From the NCBI GenBank assembly GCA_920105625.2, contig OV050030.1, forward strand, positions 140,768,291-140,832,290: a DNA stretch of 64,000 nucleotides, in the 5' to 3' direction. The position numbers were made by a program, and so were the translations under genes. Under the pieces are notes generated by a model. It was not told the DNA's origin, searched no databases, and saw only the letters and a program-made list of their open reading frames with translations. Shown here in pieces: positions 34,021 to 46,119 of the stretch (positions are counted from its first letter, which is position 1; each line of letters begins with the position of its first letter). Origin of the DNA: Clusia tigrina. Taxonomy: Eukaryota > Arthropoda > Insecta > Diptera > Clusiidae.

Positions 34021-34385
34021 AGCTATTTGAAGATTCACTATTGTTTCATTTTTTACTCAACGGCAGCATTGTTTTACCGATATCTCAAATTGACAATAGT
34101 ACTTTATTGTCGCTAAATTTCAAGGTTTTAGGACGCTCCAGTGAAAAGTTATAGGATTTGAATGCTGAATACTTTGATAGGTATATAACGCGCAGTATAA
34201 AAGTTAGAGCCATTTGAAGTTTCACCAGTGTTTTATTTTTTACTCAAGGGTAGCATTATTGTATCGAATTCTCAAATTGACAATAGTACTTTATTGTCGA
34301 AAATTTTCAATGGTCCATGACGCTCCAGTAAAAAGTTACAGCATTTGAATATTGCAAACTTTGATAGGTGTACCTTTCATTTCTT
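34021..34385. repeat. 188-bp tandem dimer (satellite-like)
   Basis: Two diverged head-to-tail copies with a 188-bp period: copy 1 starts AGCTATTTGAAGATTCACTA at 34021, copy 2 starts AGCCATTTGAAGTTTCACCA at 34209. Both contain CAAATTGACAATAGTACTTT, GACGCTCCAGT and AACTTTGATAGGT or its near match. No coding potential. The length and dimer form resemble a satellite monomer fragment. Confidence 0.85.
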
Positions 34386-34699
34386 TTTAAATGTAATTTT
34401 ATTTGACCAAATCTTAGTTTTACTTAAACTAGATTTCCATGAAGAAATACCAGTGTTAGCTATTTTTAAAAATTTTTTAATATTAAACAAATTATTTAGA
34501 ACTGCATCATCACCTTTAAAAGAAAAATAAGGAGATCATCAAAAAGGATCGTCTAAGCTTTCCTTATAGGATTGGTTCACATTAATTTTATTTTAAATTA
34601 TTTTTTATTTCAATTCTATTCTCAAATAATAAGGTATGAACTCTAAATGCTATTAACGAGGTTTCGCCCGGCTGAAAATATAGTTACTTGAAAAACAAT

Positions 34700-37600
34700 A
34701 ACTTAATTATAATTTTACATTATAAGGGGAGCACTAGCTGCCAGGGCCTTCAGTTTATGAATATCTCTCTTTTCTATGAAAGAAGATGTGTTTAGTGGCG
34801 CTTTGGCTGCTAGTTTAGCTCTGTTGTCAGCTAGCTCATTCCCACGTATTCTCACGTTTCTAAGTGTCCACATTATTTTAATTTTTTTGCGGTGTTGGAT
34901 CAGTATTTCGCGAATAAGTGTTACCAGGAGACTGTTGTTGGACTCTTTCTGGAGCGCGGAAATAGCTGAATAGCTGTCTGTGCAAATCACGAATTTGCTT
35001 TTGTGGATGATGCGAATTCTACGGCCTTCAAAATCGCAGTAGCTTCAGCTGTGAAAACAGAGCAGAAGTGCTCAAGATGTGCAGCTGCGATGGTGTTGCC
35101 GTTGTTATCGACCACTGCGAGGGAAGTGCTGTGTTCCAATTTAGACCCATCTGTGTAGATAAATTTCCAGTGTTTACATTTCAGCTCTTCGTAATATACA
35201 AGGAAGAGTTTTTGATATACAGTATGGGCTATGGAGTTTTTGTCGTATTTAGTCTTAGAAGAAATGACGTCGGTATGAGATGCCACGGAGGAGGTTTATT
35301 GGCGACTTTTAGTATTGGGGATGTTGATAAACCCATCTGCTTGGCATACTTGATGCATCTAATAATGGCACGACTGAATTTGCGTTTATAATGTATACTG
35401 TTTTTGACATTGTGGTAAAGGATATTGTTGTTGCAGCAGAGGAGTTTAGGAATTAGTCTCATCATGTTATGTATAGCACGGTCAAGTATCGATGGCAGCC
35501 CAGCTTCTCTTAATATAAACTTTATAGGCAATGTTGGGTATGCACGAATGCTCCTGCGAACGGCAGTGTGGTATGGTGGGCAGACTCTCTTAATATTACT
35601 TTTCGCACAGTGTCCATAAATTGCAAGACCATAATCAATTTTTGATAAAATAAATGACCTTGTTACGTTGACTAGTGTTGATATGTGAATTAGACAATGC
35701 TTAGAAGAAAGGTATTTAATTATATTTAACCTGGCAGCTATAATATTTCTAATATAATTACAATGATCCTTAAATGTAAGTTTTTGTCGAAAATTAATCC
35801 TAGGATATTAAAGTTATCTACTTGTTTGATATGTACATTATTAAAATTATGTTTTCTGCAACTGTGTAGTGTTTTGCATTTGTCGTATGAAATTCTTGCG
35901 TCTGAAGCTGCAGACCAGAGGGAAATGCCATATAAAATCTCATGAAACTTATTATTGATTACATTTAAGTCACTACCTTTTGGAGAATATGAATACATCG
36001 TCAGCGTATATAATGTGTTCAATGCTTTTGACTTTTGATATTGTTTCACTGATTTCATTGAAAGCAATAATAAATAGGGTAACCGATAGTGGTGAACATA
36101 TTATGTGTGTCTGACGAAGTATTGCTTATAGCAACTTTAAATTTTCGATTAGTTAAAAATGATTTGACGAAGTTATACATTTTATCACCAATTTTCCAAT
36201 TCGACAGCTGTCGCAGAACAATATGTGCTCCTACTCTGTCAAAAGTTTTTTCAAAATCAAGGCTCAGTACGGAAATGTGATTCTTACACGACAGTGCCTT
36301 TGAGGTGAAGTGTTCAAAGTGTAGTAAAGAATCTATCGTACCCTGTTCCTTTTTAAAAGCCATTTAGTGTGGACTAAGGTACTTCTTTTTGAGAACAAGC
36401 CACATGATGCGCTTGGAAACTATTTTTTCCAAAATTTTTCCCATGCATGGAAGCAGCGATATAGGTCTGTAACCGTGAATTTCTGTTGGGGGCTTATTAT
36501 GCTTGGGAATAGGAATGATAAGAGGCACATTTCCAAGCTTGCGGATATATACCTTGTGCAAGTATGTTGTTATAGTGAGATACAAGTCTACTTTTTATGT
36601 TTAATGGAAGGTGTTTGATTATTGGGTAGCAAATTCTATCCAAACCGGGGGTCTTTCCTTTCACTGACGATAGTGCAACTTCAAACTCGTATTGGGAAAT
36701 TTCGGACTCAATTTGATTCGCATCGATGGATGGGTTGTAATGACGGGAGGGTACATTAAGTGTGCTATTTTTGGATGAAATAAAGTTAGATTGGAAGTTG
36801 GAGTTGAGAGTAATGAGACCAAGTGGATGCAAAATAATTAGATATATCTTTGGGGGAGAATAGGGGACCGTTGGATGACTTGATAAATTGGATGTTATTT
36901 GGTTTGTACGAGCTTGAGAGACGTTTTATGTCTGACCATATTTTTTTTTGGATTAGATAAAGGAGTGATTGTTTCTGTGAGTTTTTCGAGGCTTTCCCTT
37001 TTGCATTCTTTTGATTTTTCTTAAAAATCAAAAGAATGGTGACTGGTGTGAGGAATCGCTAAGTGCGCTGCGTGCCGTAACCCTTTAGTTAACACTGCTG
37101 TTTCTTTGTTGATATTATAAGATACAGGTGTATTACTAATAAACTCTTGTGAGAGCGATTGGAACTTTACCCAGTCAGCTTCATCATAAATTTGGGTTTT
37201 GGTGCTGTTTTTATAGCTGTTTGTATAGCGAAGTCAGTGATTAATGGGAAATGGTCACTGCCGTGAAGGTTTGTAAATGTTTTGCAGGTTAATTTTGGTG
37301 CAATGAGACTGGAGCACAGGGCCAAATCTATGTGTGTGAACGTATTGTGTGTCGAAAAATTCGTGGGAAAACCATCATTTAAAACTATGAGATTGTTACA
37401 TAAAACAATGTCTTCCAGAATTTTGCCTCTATGATTGCAAGAAGAGGAACCCCATAGTGGACTGCAAGCATTGAAATCTCCTGCAATAATAATTGGGGTG
37501 AGAAATTGATTTAAAATATTATTAATATCCTGGGACGTAAAAACTTGTTGTGGTGGAATGTACATAGTAAGGGGTCCGCCAATTAACTTTTTTTTTTGAA

Positions 37601-39140
37601 AATTCTCTAAAAAATACTACTGGATATTTTCTCAAATTTCTTTTTTTATTTGAAAGTACAATCCTTCCGGTTAATAATGGAAAAATAATTTCATTCAAAT
37701 GGCGGCCTCGGCTGGCCATGCATTAGCCTACACGATCGATCCAATTTTTAAGCACATTATCGTTTGTGTGCAGCTGTATTTCACCAATGGCTTCACGAAT
37801 ATTGTCCTTTAAAGCGTCAATTGTCTCTGGCTTGTCGGCGTAACACTTATCTTTGAGGGCACCCCACAAAAAATACTCCGACGGTGTTAAATCGTAGCTC
37901 CGAGGTGGCGAAACGACATCAGCTCTGCGGCTGATAATGCGATCTTCAAAAACAGGGCGCAAAACATCGAGTGTAGCTTCGGCTGTGTGGCACGTAGCGC
38001 CGTCCTGTTGAAACCAAATGTTGCCAATATCCTCCTCTTCAATTTTTGTGAACAAAAATTCGTTCAACATGGCCCGATAACGATCGCCATCGACTGTAAC
38101 GGCCACTCCTTGCTCATGGCCCAATTATGCCTCTGGACCAAAATCCGCACCAAACAGTGACTCGTTTTGGGTGCATCGGCTTTTCAATGTATGCGTGCGG
38201 GTTTTCTGTGCCCCAAATGCGACAATTTTGCTTGTTTACATACCCGCCAAGATCAAAATGAGCTTCATCTGAAAAGATGATTTTTTTGGCAAAATCGGCA
38301 TCTTATGTAAGTCGATCGCAGGCCCACTTAGCGAAGCGAAAACGCATTGGATGGTCAGTTGGCTTCAACTCCTGAACCAATTGGACTTTGTATGGCGTCA
38401 TACCAAGGTCTTTATGCAGAATTCGTCTCAATGATGTCTCCGAAATGTTCAATTGTTCAGAACGGCGGTGAATTGATGTTGATGGCGCTTCACGCATACT
38501 TTCTGCTACAGCAGCAATATTCTCGGATGTACGCACTGTTTTTGACTTTTCACGCTTTGGTTTATCGATGAGGATCCCAGTTTATTTCACTTTTTATACA
38601 AGAGAACGAACATACGGAGCTGACGGTGCTTCTCTTCTTCCAAAATCCGTACGCAATTTTCGCACACATTCTGCAACATTACCACGATTTTCAAAGTAAT
38701 GTCGCAATATTTCCCAGCGTTGTTCAAGCATATACACAACCATATTCGTTCAGCGGAAGGATAAAACTAATTATCTGTCAAATCAGACATGAGCTAACTG
38801 TTACCATTCACGAAATAAGCACTAGTTGACAAAAAAAACGTTAAATGGCGGACCCGTTATTATGGTAAACTTAATTCCCAAATCTATTTCTAGAGCGATT
38901 GTAGCTATACTAGATTGAAGTGTTATGTACTTATGTGGAATAGATTTTTTAATAAGTACTCCAATTCCTTGTTTGCTCTTCTAGTTGTGGGGTAAGTTTA
39001 GGAAGTATCCTGAATATTGATTTTGTGTATTTGGGGAGAAGTCAAAAGGCAAGTGGGTTTCCTGTAGTGAGATAAAGCTTGGGAGGTGTTCTTTGATAAG
39101 AATTTCGAGCTTATGATAATTATTGAAGTATCCTTTCATA
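34700..39140 (-). pseudogene. I-type LINE ORF2 (endonuclease, RT, RNase H), split by mariner
   Basis: Minus-strand order: NMKGYFNNYHKLEILIKEHL and SFISLQETHLPFDF (39140-39040) start the endonuclease. After a mariner insertion it resumes at 37565 with YIPPQQVFTSQD, IIAGDFNACSPLWGSSSCNH and FTHIDLALCS. The linker has SPKDISNYFASTWS. The RT has GKTPGLDRICYPIIKHLP, YRPISLLPCMGKIL, SVLSLDFEKTFDRV and YADD at 36008-35997. The thumb has LGLIFDKNL. RNase H has FIYTDGSKLEHS, FTAEATAILKAVEF and ICTDSYSAISALQ. Roughly eight frame changes break it, but every domain is present, so this is the most complete LINE ORF2 in the window. ORF1 lies just upstream. Confidence 0.88.
37570..38857 (-). mobile_element. 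mariner-family transposon with TIRs (1288 bp), inserted in the LINE
   Basis: The termini match as inverted repeats: AGGGGTCCGCCAATTAAC at 37570 and ACGGGTCCGCCATTTAAC read inward from 38857, each flanked by TA. The transposase is on the minus strand: MLEQRWEILRHYFENRGN from about 38730, a stop-ridden linker, TSENIAAVAESMREAPSTS and the HTH SLRRILHKDLGMTPYKVQLV (38536-38303), FSDEAHFDLGGYVNKQNC (first Asp), a frameshift near 38120, then NIWFQQDGATCHT (second Asp) and SPPRSYDLTPSEYFLWG (third Asp, 36 residues between). Three stops and one frameshift make it inactive. It divides the endonuclease domain of the I-type LINE. Confidence 0.9.
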
Positions 39141-39377
39141 TTCCATTATAGCAATTTGAACATAAAAAGGGAAAGTATGTATGTGTGATTAATTTATTTT
39201 ATATGTTTAATATGATTTAATGATTTTTGTTGTTGTTTTCTAAATTAGAAAGAGATGATTGCCGAAGGGCAAACCGGTTAGTTTCAAGTGAGGAGAGAGA
39301 ATCAATTTTAGACGAGTCGTCATAGGGGGAACTATTACTGAATGTATTGTTGGATAATGTAACAGACGAGTCTGCGT

Positions 39378-40460
39378 TTATTGATGAGGAAGAAGAGAAG
39401 GCAGAGGTGGTTTCGTTTGGATTGCGGTGTTTTTCTGTATATAATGTTTTTTTTGTAATTGGGAATTATTTTCTGTATTGAAATTATGTGTAGAAGTTGT
39501 GATTACGGGTGTGTTATTTTTGTTTTCTGGTTTATAATTGGAGTTTGATTTTAGTGGAAAATGTTTTGTTGTGTTGTTTTTGTCTTTTATAGCATTGTCT
39601 TTCACAATTGAAGAGAAAAAAAGAGTAGAGACAATGTGGCTGTTGTTTTACAAGGCGGATAGCATCGCGCATCGAACACTGGTTTTTAGGATCGCTTTTG
39701 CTTGTAGAAATTTAGAACAGGTTTTGTGGGAGGCTGAATGGATTTCCAAACAGTTAGCGCAAAGAGTACGAATGCATGCAGTCGGGTTATGGGGGGAAGA
39801 TTGCAATTGACGCAATCTGGAGATTTTTGCAGTATTTAGCGGTGTGACCTAGCAATTGGCAATTCTTGCACCGCATGGGATTGGGAATGTACTCTCTAAC
39901 GTTCACTGTATGCCAAGAGATTTCAATTTTTTCTGGGATATGGTATAAGTCAAATGTGAGCAAGACCACGCCACTGGGTTTTATTCTCGATGGTTTTGTT
40001 GAACTTATATGCTTCCCTGTGAAGACATTTCTTTCACGATTTCGTCCTCGGCTATGTTATGGTAAGGGGCGTACACCGTGCCTTTGGTGCAGTTCAAGTT
40101 TTCATGGTACTTGGCCCTAATGGCACAAATCCCATGTAATTCTTTTGCTGCGAGGAACTTTTCTGCGGTGAGGGTGTCTTTATCGAAGAGTAAAAGATTG
40201 CCATCGCGAAGTTCAGTGACTTTTATAATGTCTTTGCTGATTAAAAGTAAAGACTTTTGGACAGCAAAACATGAATAATGTGATAGGGGTCTATTCTCCT
40301 GAATGAAAGCCAACACTACATATTTCGGATTTTCTTTCTTTACTCCGGGAAGAGGGGGAAAGTCCCTAAAAGTTTTATAGGTAAGTTTTTGTTTTTTAGG
40401 GGGGCTTTCGCCGAGTATGGCAAAGCGGTTGTCCCCTAAGTTAGGAGGCCTAGGCCCCAT
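39378..40460 (-). pseudogene. I-type LINE ORF1
   Basis: The minus-strand ATG at 40460 begins MGPRPPNLGDNRFAILGESP. ENPKYVVLAFIQENR, SCFAVQKSLLLISKDI and ELRDGNLLLFDKDTL follow to 40005, where a frameshift occurs. Then MVLLTFDLYHIPEKIEISWH and IPNPMRCKNCQLLGHTAKYC (zinc knuckle 1, CX2CX4HX4C) at 39969-39850, a second knuckle-like NLPPH and CANC region near 39810-39750, and an asparagine/threonine-rich tail ending 39378. It belongs with ORF2 downstream on the same strand, giving one LINE of about 5.7 kb without the mariner. A 5' UTR of up to 160 bases lies at 40461-40620. Confidence 0.85.
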
Positions 40461-40905
40461 ACCGCTGCGATATCACTTGTTTTTTGTTCACTTATAAGTT
40501 ATAACAATGTTAAATAAGAAAAATTCCCAGCACGTGGGTGGATGGCGACAAAACTGCACTGAAAAAGCAGAAAAAGAGTTGATAGCCGGTCTATTCGCAA
40601 CGAGTGTTAGCCGAAGACTGTATCATTAATTAATTATATCCGAATGTGTTATAACTTACTCTTTTTGATCTATTATTATGCAATTCTTTATGATTTCCAC
40701 TCACATCTGTTAGTTATCAGTTCTTTTCAGATCTCTCAGTTCAAGTTAATGCGCGAAATTTTACCTGCAATAGTTTTCATCTGTCCTTTGTTCTACACAA
40801 TATCGGAATCATGATCACATAAATCGAAACGAATGTGTCATGAAAATAATGAAATCAACAGTCGATGGTCTGTCACTAGTGTGAACTTACGTACGTATAT
40901 AGGCA

Positions 40906-41007
40906 CATATGGTCCACTCAAATAACCAAACGTACGTGACTATTGCACCAAATAGTCTAGAATATATCACAAACTGAACGGTTTGTTTCATTTACATTAG
41001 CATAATT
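40906..41007 (+). repeat. 5' LTR of errantivirus-like element, internally deleted
   Basis: Shares CATATGGTC, TCAAATAACCAAACGTACGT, GACTATTGCACC and CACAAACTGAACGGTTTGTT with the 3' LTR at 48885-49146. About 158 bases of the LTR are missing at a TAG microhomology (AGTCTAG joined to AATA). It ends CATAATT, followed by TGGCGACGAGG, a candidate primer binding site, at 41007. Confidence 0.75.
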
Positions 41008-41603
41008 GGCGACGAGGAAAACAAAAAGCAACCCTAGAGTACAAGAGTGACTTTGGCAAAGCTTAAGAATAAAAACGTCAAATTATAACTAGTGAAAATA
41101 TTACAAGAGTGACTTTGGAAAAGTTTAAGAAAGAAAAGTCAAATCACAAACTGGTGGAAAGATTAGAGCTCAGAACAACAAATCTATAAAATTAAAAGTA
41201 ATCAAATTAATCAAATAAAGACTATTAAAGAAAATTTTCAAAAGTTAACATTATATAATAATAATCCAGCATAAAGTGGAGTGATAAATCAATTGTGTTC
41301 ACGGAAAAATTATTTTTTTTTGGTGACTTAAAACAAAAACACTAACGACCAACCAACATACTCGTAACATCAAAATACAACAAAGCAGTGAAAGAAGAAA
41401 GTTGCAACAGGATCAGCTTGAAAATTGAAGAACCCAACTCTACACCTGAAGATAAGTGCGGTGAGCTCTGGAGTAAATAATATTTAAATTTTAATGTTAT
41501 TAGTTAATTTAAAAGTATAAGAGCGTCTTTTATCGAAAATATATCTGTATCTGAAATAAGAAAAATAATTTGTAAATTATAAAGAAAAAAAAACAAAAAA
41601 AAA

Positions 41604-41747
41604 ATGGATGCGACTACCATAAGTATGTTTAACATCGCGTTAAATTGCATAAAAAATATTCACGACTTTGACGGAACAGACACCAATCAACTGAGTGCAA
41701 ATGGAAGCACTCCTACCTACAATCGCAGATTTCGATGCGAAAAATAA
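41604..41747 (+). pseudogene. gag start of the errantivirus-like element
   Basis: The ATG at 41604 follows about 600 bases of untranslated leader and opens a 47-codon frame with FNIALNCIKNIHDFDGTDTN, the kind of IPEFDG motif found near the N-terminus of gypsy-type Gag. The frame then drifts into unrelated residues and ends at TAA 41745-41747. Most of gag is missing. A different gypsy relic is joined here. Confidence 0.55.
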
Positions 41748-41759
41748 AAAAATTATTTT

Positions 41760-42260
41760 TTCTTACATGAAACATAAATGTGACGGACGGACAAAAAATC
41801 CCAGCAAAGTCAGAGGCAGTCATATGGGCCAAAATGGACGGAGATGAGGAGAAGAACAAGTTGTGGGTTGTGGAGACTGATGAAAAATTCGCACTGGATA
41901 ACATCATAATTGGAAAAACTTTCGTAGAACAGCAGAACAGAATAGTGCCAGTAAGAGTGGTTAATCTTGCAAATTCGGCTAAAACCATAGAGAAAGGACA
42001 GATAATTGGAAATTGCCAGGCAATTTCTGCAATTGTAAACTGTGAAAGCCAGCCGCGAGACACAAAAATGAAGATACCAGCTGATAAAAAGGTACTCGAC
42101 GATCTCACGAAAGAATGGAGCAAAGACTCAACGATGTAGTATACCGCATCCAGTTGGCGAGAAATGCCAGGAGCAAAATGAAAGTCGTTCATTTAGAGAG
42201 GTTATCTCCTTATAAAGGTTGCAGTACTATCCTTGTTCGGGACGAACAAGATTAAGCGGA
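41760..42260 (+). pseudogene. Second gypsy relic: protease-RT spacer fused to integrase end
   Basis: Frame 41780-42139 reads KIPAKSEAVIWAKMDGDEEK, LDNIIIGKTFVEQQNRIVPV and RVVNLANSAKTIEKGQIIGN, the domain between protease and RT in a subset of Ty3/gypsy elements. It then passes near 42139 straight into the integrase C-terminus (MPGAKMKVVHLERLSPYKG, VRDEQD) in a neighbouring frame. RT, RNase H and the integrase core are therefore deleted. It lies inside the gag region of the errantivirus-like element and belongs to a different lineage. Confidence 0.65.
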
Positions 42261-42387
42261 GGGCAGTGAAACGTGATTGCATATCAGTGACACGGGATGG
42301 CATACTTTTAGGATCCCATCTGGAGAATGGATGCCCCTGTGAGTCAAGATGCGAACTATTCGAATAAAAGCTTATTCCAGAACCATC

Positions 42388-42813
42388 TGTCGGTAATATC
42401 AAAAAGAATATTCTCGGCTTCTGTCGAAGTGGATCGAAAATTCTAGAAAATACGAGAATGGTGTAGAATTTTCTACTCGAACCTTTCTAAAACTATAAAA
42501 GCGACAAGACAAAGTCGAATGCAGTAGATCAGAGACCGTAACAGTGTGTACATCTAGCATTATAATCAAAGCAGCAATATTTGTAATTGTGTAAAGTGAT
42601 GAAATTCATTAGTAAATAAAGTGACTAATGGTTTGTAAAATAAAGTGCAAATAAATAACTAAGTAAGCCTACTATTAAATGTGTAAATAGCAATAACTAA
42701 AAATAAAGCTAATTATTTTAATTTAACCAGCGATTGTTTGATTACTACACAATCCAGTGCTACGAGTCCGAGTACAGAGAGTTAGAGGAATTGTCAGGAG
42801 GGCAATTTCGTAA
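42388..42813 (+). repeat. Candidate 3' LTR of the second gypsy relic
   Basis: Starts TGTCGGTAATATC about 120 bases after the integrase end and finishes TTTCGTAACA, so it has TGT...ACA ends. It contains a TATA-like ACTATAAAAGC (near 42489) and several AATAAA signals near 42617-42710. No second copy is in the window, so the limits are inferred from end sequence and position. Confidence 0.5.
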
Positions 42814-42819
42814 CACTAT

Positions 42820-43018
42820 AATAGCAATTTAGGATATAATAACACACCTAATCGAGGGTTAAACCAAAGAGACACATCGGACCGTACGAGACTTTTAAAC
42901 CAAAGAAACACATCGGACCCTACACGATTTTCGAACCAAACTAGACAATCAAATCGAAATTTTGATGTCACACCAATGGATATAATAAATGCAAATTTTC
43001 ATTCAAACAGGAAAGAAA
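42820..43018 (+). pseudogene. gag C-terminus of the errantivirus-like element
   Basis: An asparagine/arginine-rich frame (NRGLNQRDTSDRTRLLNQRN, then NRNFDVTPMDIINANFHSN) resembles the end of errantivirus Gag. It resumes directly after the putative LTR of the nested relic, consistent with that relic having landed in gag. It runs into RNase H-end sequence near 43020. Confidence 0.5.
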
Positions 43019-43019
43019 A

Positions 43020-44414
43020 CTACCTTAAATAAAAATTGGAAGCACAAAATAACGGCTTCAATCGCTGCATTAGGTAAAGAAAATGTTATAGCAGACGGAC
43101 TGAGTAGAATCGTTTACGAAGAATCAGAAACCCAAGACGTATTAATAAATCTAAATGAATTATTCGAAGAGGATATTGAGACTGTGCACAGTGCAGAAAC
43201 TGACAGTACTTATTTCATTCCAGTTACGGAAAAGCCAATTAACCTCTTTAAAAATCAGTTGATTCTTGAGGATTCGCACATTGAATCATGTCGCTCAAAG
43301 ATACTGGCACAAAGTGACATGTTAAAATTAATGCGAGAAAATATACCAGAAAAAGGAATGATAGTAGTATTTTGCTCTAGCAATAAAATTTACGTAAATT
43401 TCAAGATTTTTATATTAAATATTTTGCATGTAACAAAAATCTCAGAGTTCTGAAATCTAATAAAGTATTAGAAGACATAACTGATAGGGAAAAATTACTT
43501 AACATTCTAGAAAAGGAACACTTAAAAAACAATCATAGGAGGATAAATGAAATTTTCTCTGAAATTAAAATATAATACTATTTCCCGAGTATGCAGAAAG
43601 AAATTCAAAAATATATTAGTAATTATGAAACGTGCAATTAGGCGAAATTCGACAGAAGCCCGATTAAGTATAATCTTAATGTTACAGAAACTCCTGAAAA
43701 GCATAACGACATAGTTCATTTCGATATTTGGTTTCCTAAAAGAAATGTTATGTATCTTACGAGTATAGATAAATTAACTAAATACGCAACTGCACATCCT
43801 TTAAAAGATAGAGCGTGGATTTCAATAATAGAGGGAATAAAAACTAGAATACAATACTTAGGGAAACCAAAACTACTTATAACAGATAACGAACTGGATA
43901 CAAATTCAATAAATTTCTTAAAGATAGTAATATAAACATTCACATCACTACACCATACCTAAAAACTGGTAATGCAGACGCAGAACGACTGCACGGAACA
44001 CTTAACGAACACATCCGACTTTTCAACGCAGATTCAAATAATACTGATGATATCCATGAACAAGTATTCAAAGCAGTAACTTTTTATAATAATTCATTTC
44101 ATTCAACTACAAGAATGAAACCTGTAGACTTTTTGAATAACGTTTTTTCTGAAAACGAACTTAAACGAATTTCAAAAACAATTCACGAAAATAAAACAAA
44201 GAAAAAAAATAATATCAATAGGAATACAGATAAAAGTACCGATATAAATTTTAAGAACAGATTTGTTAAAAATAATAGAGTCGGCAAGTCGAACCTAAAG
44301 TACAAACAAATTTCAAACTACAGAACGGAGGACAATTACATAAAATCTAATCAGAATAAATTCAAAAAATATACAAAACACAGGTTAAAAGAAAACAAAA
44401 ATTTCAAAACATAA
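43020..44414 (+). pseudogene. errantivirus-like pol remnant (RNase H end and integrase)
   Basis: The RNase H end is marked by GKENVIADGLSRIV at 43075. The RT is missing. Integrase parts follow: a zinc-binding region with NYETC near 43625, the core with VHFDIWFPKRN and LTSIDKLTKYATAHPLKD (43715-43805), LLITDNELDT (second Asp) and, after a frameshift near 43923, NADAERLHGTLNEHIRLF with the catalytic Glu (43970-44020). FYNNSFHSTTRMKPVDFLNN and a lysine/asparagine-rich tail end at TAA 44412-44414. At least three frame breaks. It is followed by env in the normal retroviral order. Confidence 0.82.
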
Positions 44415-44520
44415 ATTAATGGGAAAGGTTCCAGAACAAGTAATACAAAATCAAACTTCAACTACTGATGAAAGATATTTTCAAATTAATTTTTAAAAAG
44501 AGATTTCACTTTCAGGGAAT

Positions 44521-46119
44521 ATGGTGATTCCAATGGAAATCCTGTTACTATTACAAGTAATGGCCGCTACCGCATTCCTCCAAGTAGATACTATTCAAAA
44601 TGAAGCAGGTGATGCAGAAAGCCAGATAAAAAAATTAGAAATAGTAAACGATACTAATATAGTATTACATATAATTAATCCAAATGAAATTTATGACATT
44701 GTTGACCAAATTCAGAAAAATCTAGCTCATGTTGATGTTGACATTAAAGACCTCTTGGAAATAGAAATCAGAATAATTAAAGCTAAAGTTATGTCAATAA
44801 CTCCTGACGTAAATCTAAGGAAAAAGAGGGGACTCATTAACGTTGCAGGTACCCTTTACAAATGGCTTTTTGGTGTCATGGATGACGATGACAGACAGGA
44901 AATCTTAGAACACTTAAAGATAACTGAAGAGAATTCGCCGCAATTCCATAACAACACTGAATAAACAAATTTTTATCAATAAACACTTTAATGAAACGAT
45001 TACTATTTTAAAAAAAGCAGTGGAACAAGACAGGATTAAAGTAAAAGATGTTTTAAGTGAGGTAAAACAACGACACAACGAAATTGCTAGGAGACTCTTA
45101 TACACTGACCAAATGTTGAAATTAAAATTCATTGAAGACAAAATTAACCACAGTCAGGATAATATTGCATCTGCCAATCACGGTCTAGTACATCCGGGAA
45201 TCCTCACACCACAAGAGAAATTGAAAATTATAAAATAGGTTTTTACAAATTAAAACTCATCAGAATAGGAATGATGACTTACAAAGACAATTCACTTATA
45301 CTAGCACTAAAAATTCCACGAAACTACATCTCAACTGACTTAAAACTTATTACTCCATTACCAAATAGAAATTTTTTAGAAATAGATGTAGTAAACGAAT
45401 ATATTGTCACAGTAAATAATAAAATGTACACTTACAAAGATAATACGATAATGAAGGAACTCCAGGAAAGTTCAAATTGTATCCTTCAACATAAATGTAA
45501 ATTAAGATGGAATAACAAAACAATTATTGAAGAGTTGGATAATGAAACATTGTTAGTAAAGAATGCAATAAATATAAAAATAAACCAAAATTGTAACGAC
45601 AGAAGTATGGTATTGAATAAACATTGTCTAATAAATTTTTCAAACTGTAGCATTGAAATAAATAATAAAACATTTCAAAACTGGAAAAGCATTGAACATG
45701 AAAAATATTTTTACCCTAATAATGTAACATTTGAAAAACAAATAACTTTTGAAGACATTAAAACTAATCAAGTTGAAAACATTAAATTTATAAAGGAATT
45801 AAAATATCATAAAAATGTATCTTATGGGCTAAATATAACATTGTTATTAATTGTGTTAGCTATTATTGTAATATTATATTTTTATACAAACAAATGTAAG
45901 AAACAGAAAAGTGAAGTAAATATAGATCTAAATGTAATTCCTAGTTCAACAGGGACTGTTGAATCTGGGGTTGGTGAAGTCACATATGGGTATTTCCGCA
46001 GAGGCGTACACGACATTCGTACGCACATAAAGTTAAATAAATATAACAAGATGAGAGTTGACAACCAAACAATTAAGATTTCTACTTTGTACCTTAGTAC
46101 AAAGAGAGCTCTTAACTAG
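44521..46119 (+). pseudogene. errantivirus-like envelope (env) gene, frameshifted
   Basis: Frame 44521-44964 starts with a signal-peptide-like hydrophobic stretch (residues 6-20) and has a furin-type site RKKR at residues 100-103, followed by GLINVAGTLYKWLFG, the fusion-peptide-like region found in insect errantivirus Env. The reading then shifts near 44945 to the frame with 45020-45238 and again near 45235 to 45271-46119. The last frame has paired Cys, many N-glycosylation sites and a transmembrane segment at its residues 187-206, then a short cytoplasmic tail. Such Env proteins belong to the baculovirus F-like fusion class. Two frame breaks prevent a full product. Confidence 0.82.
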
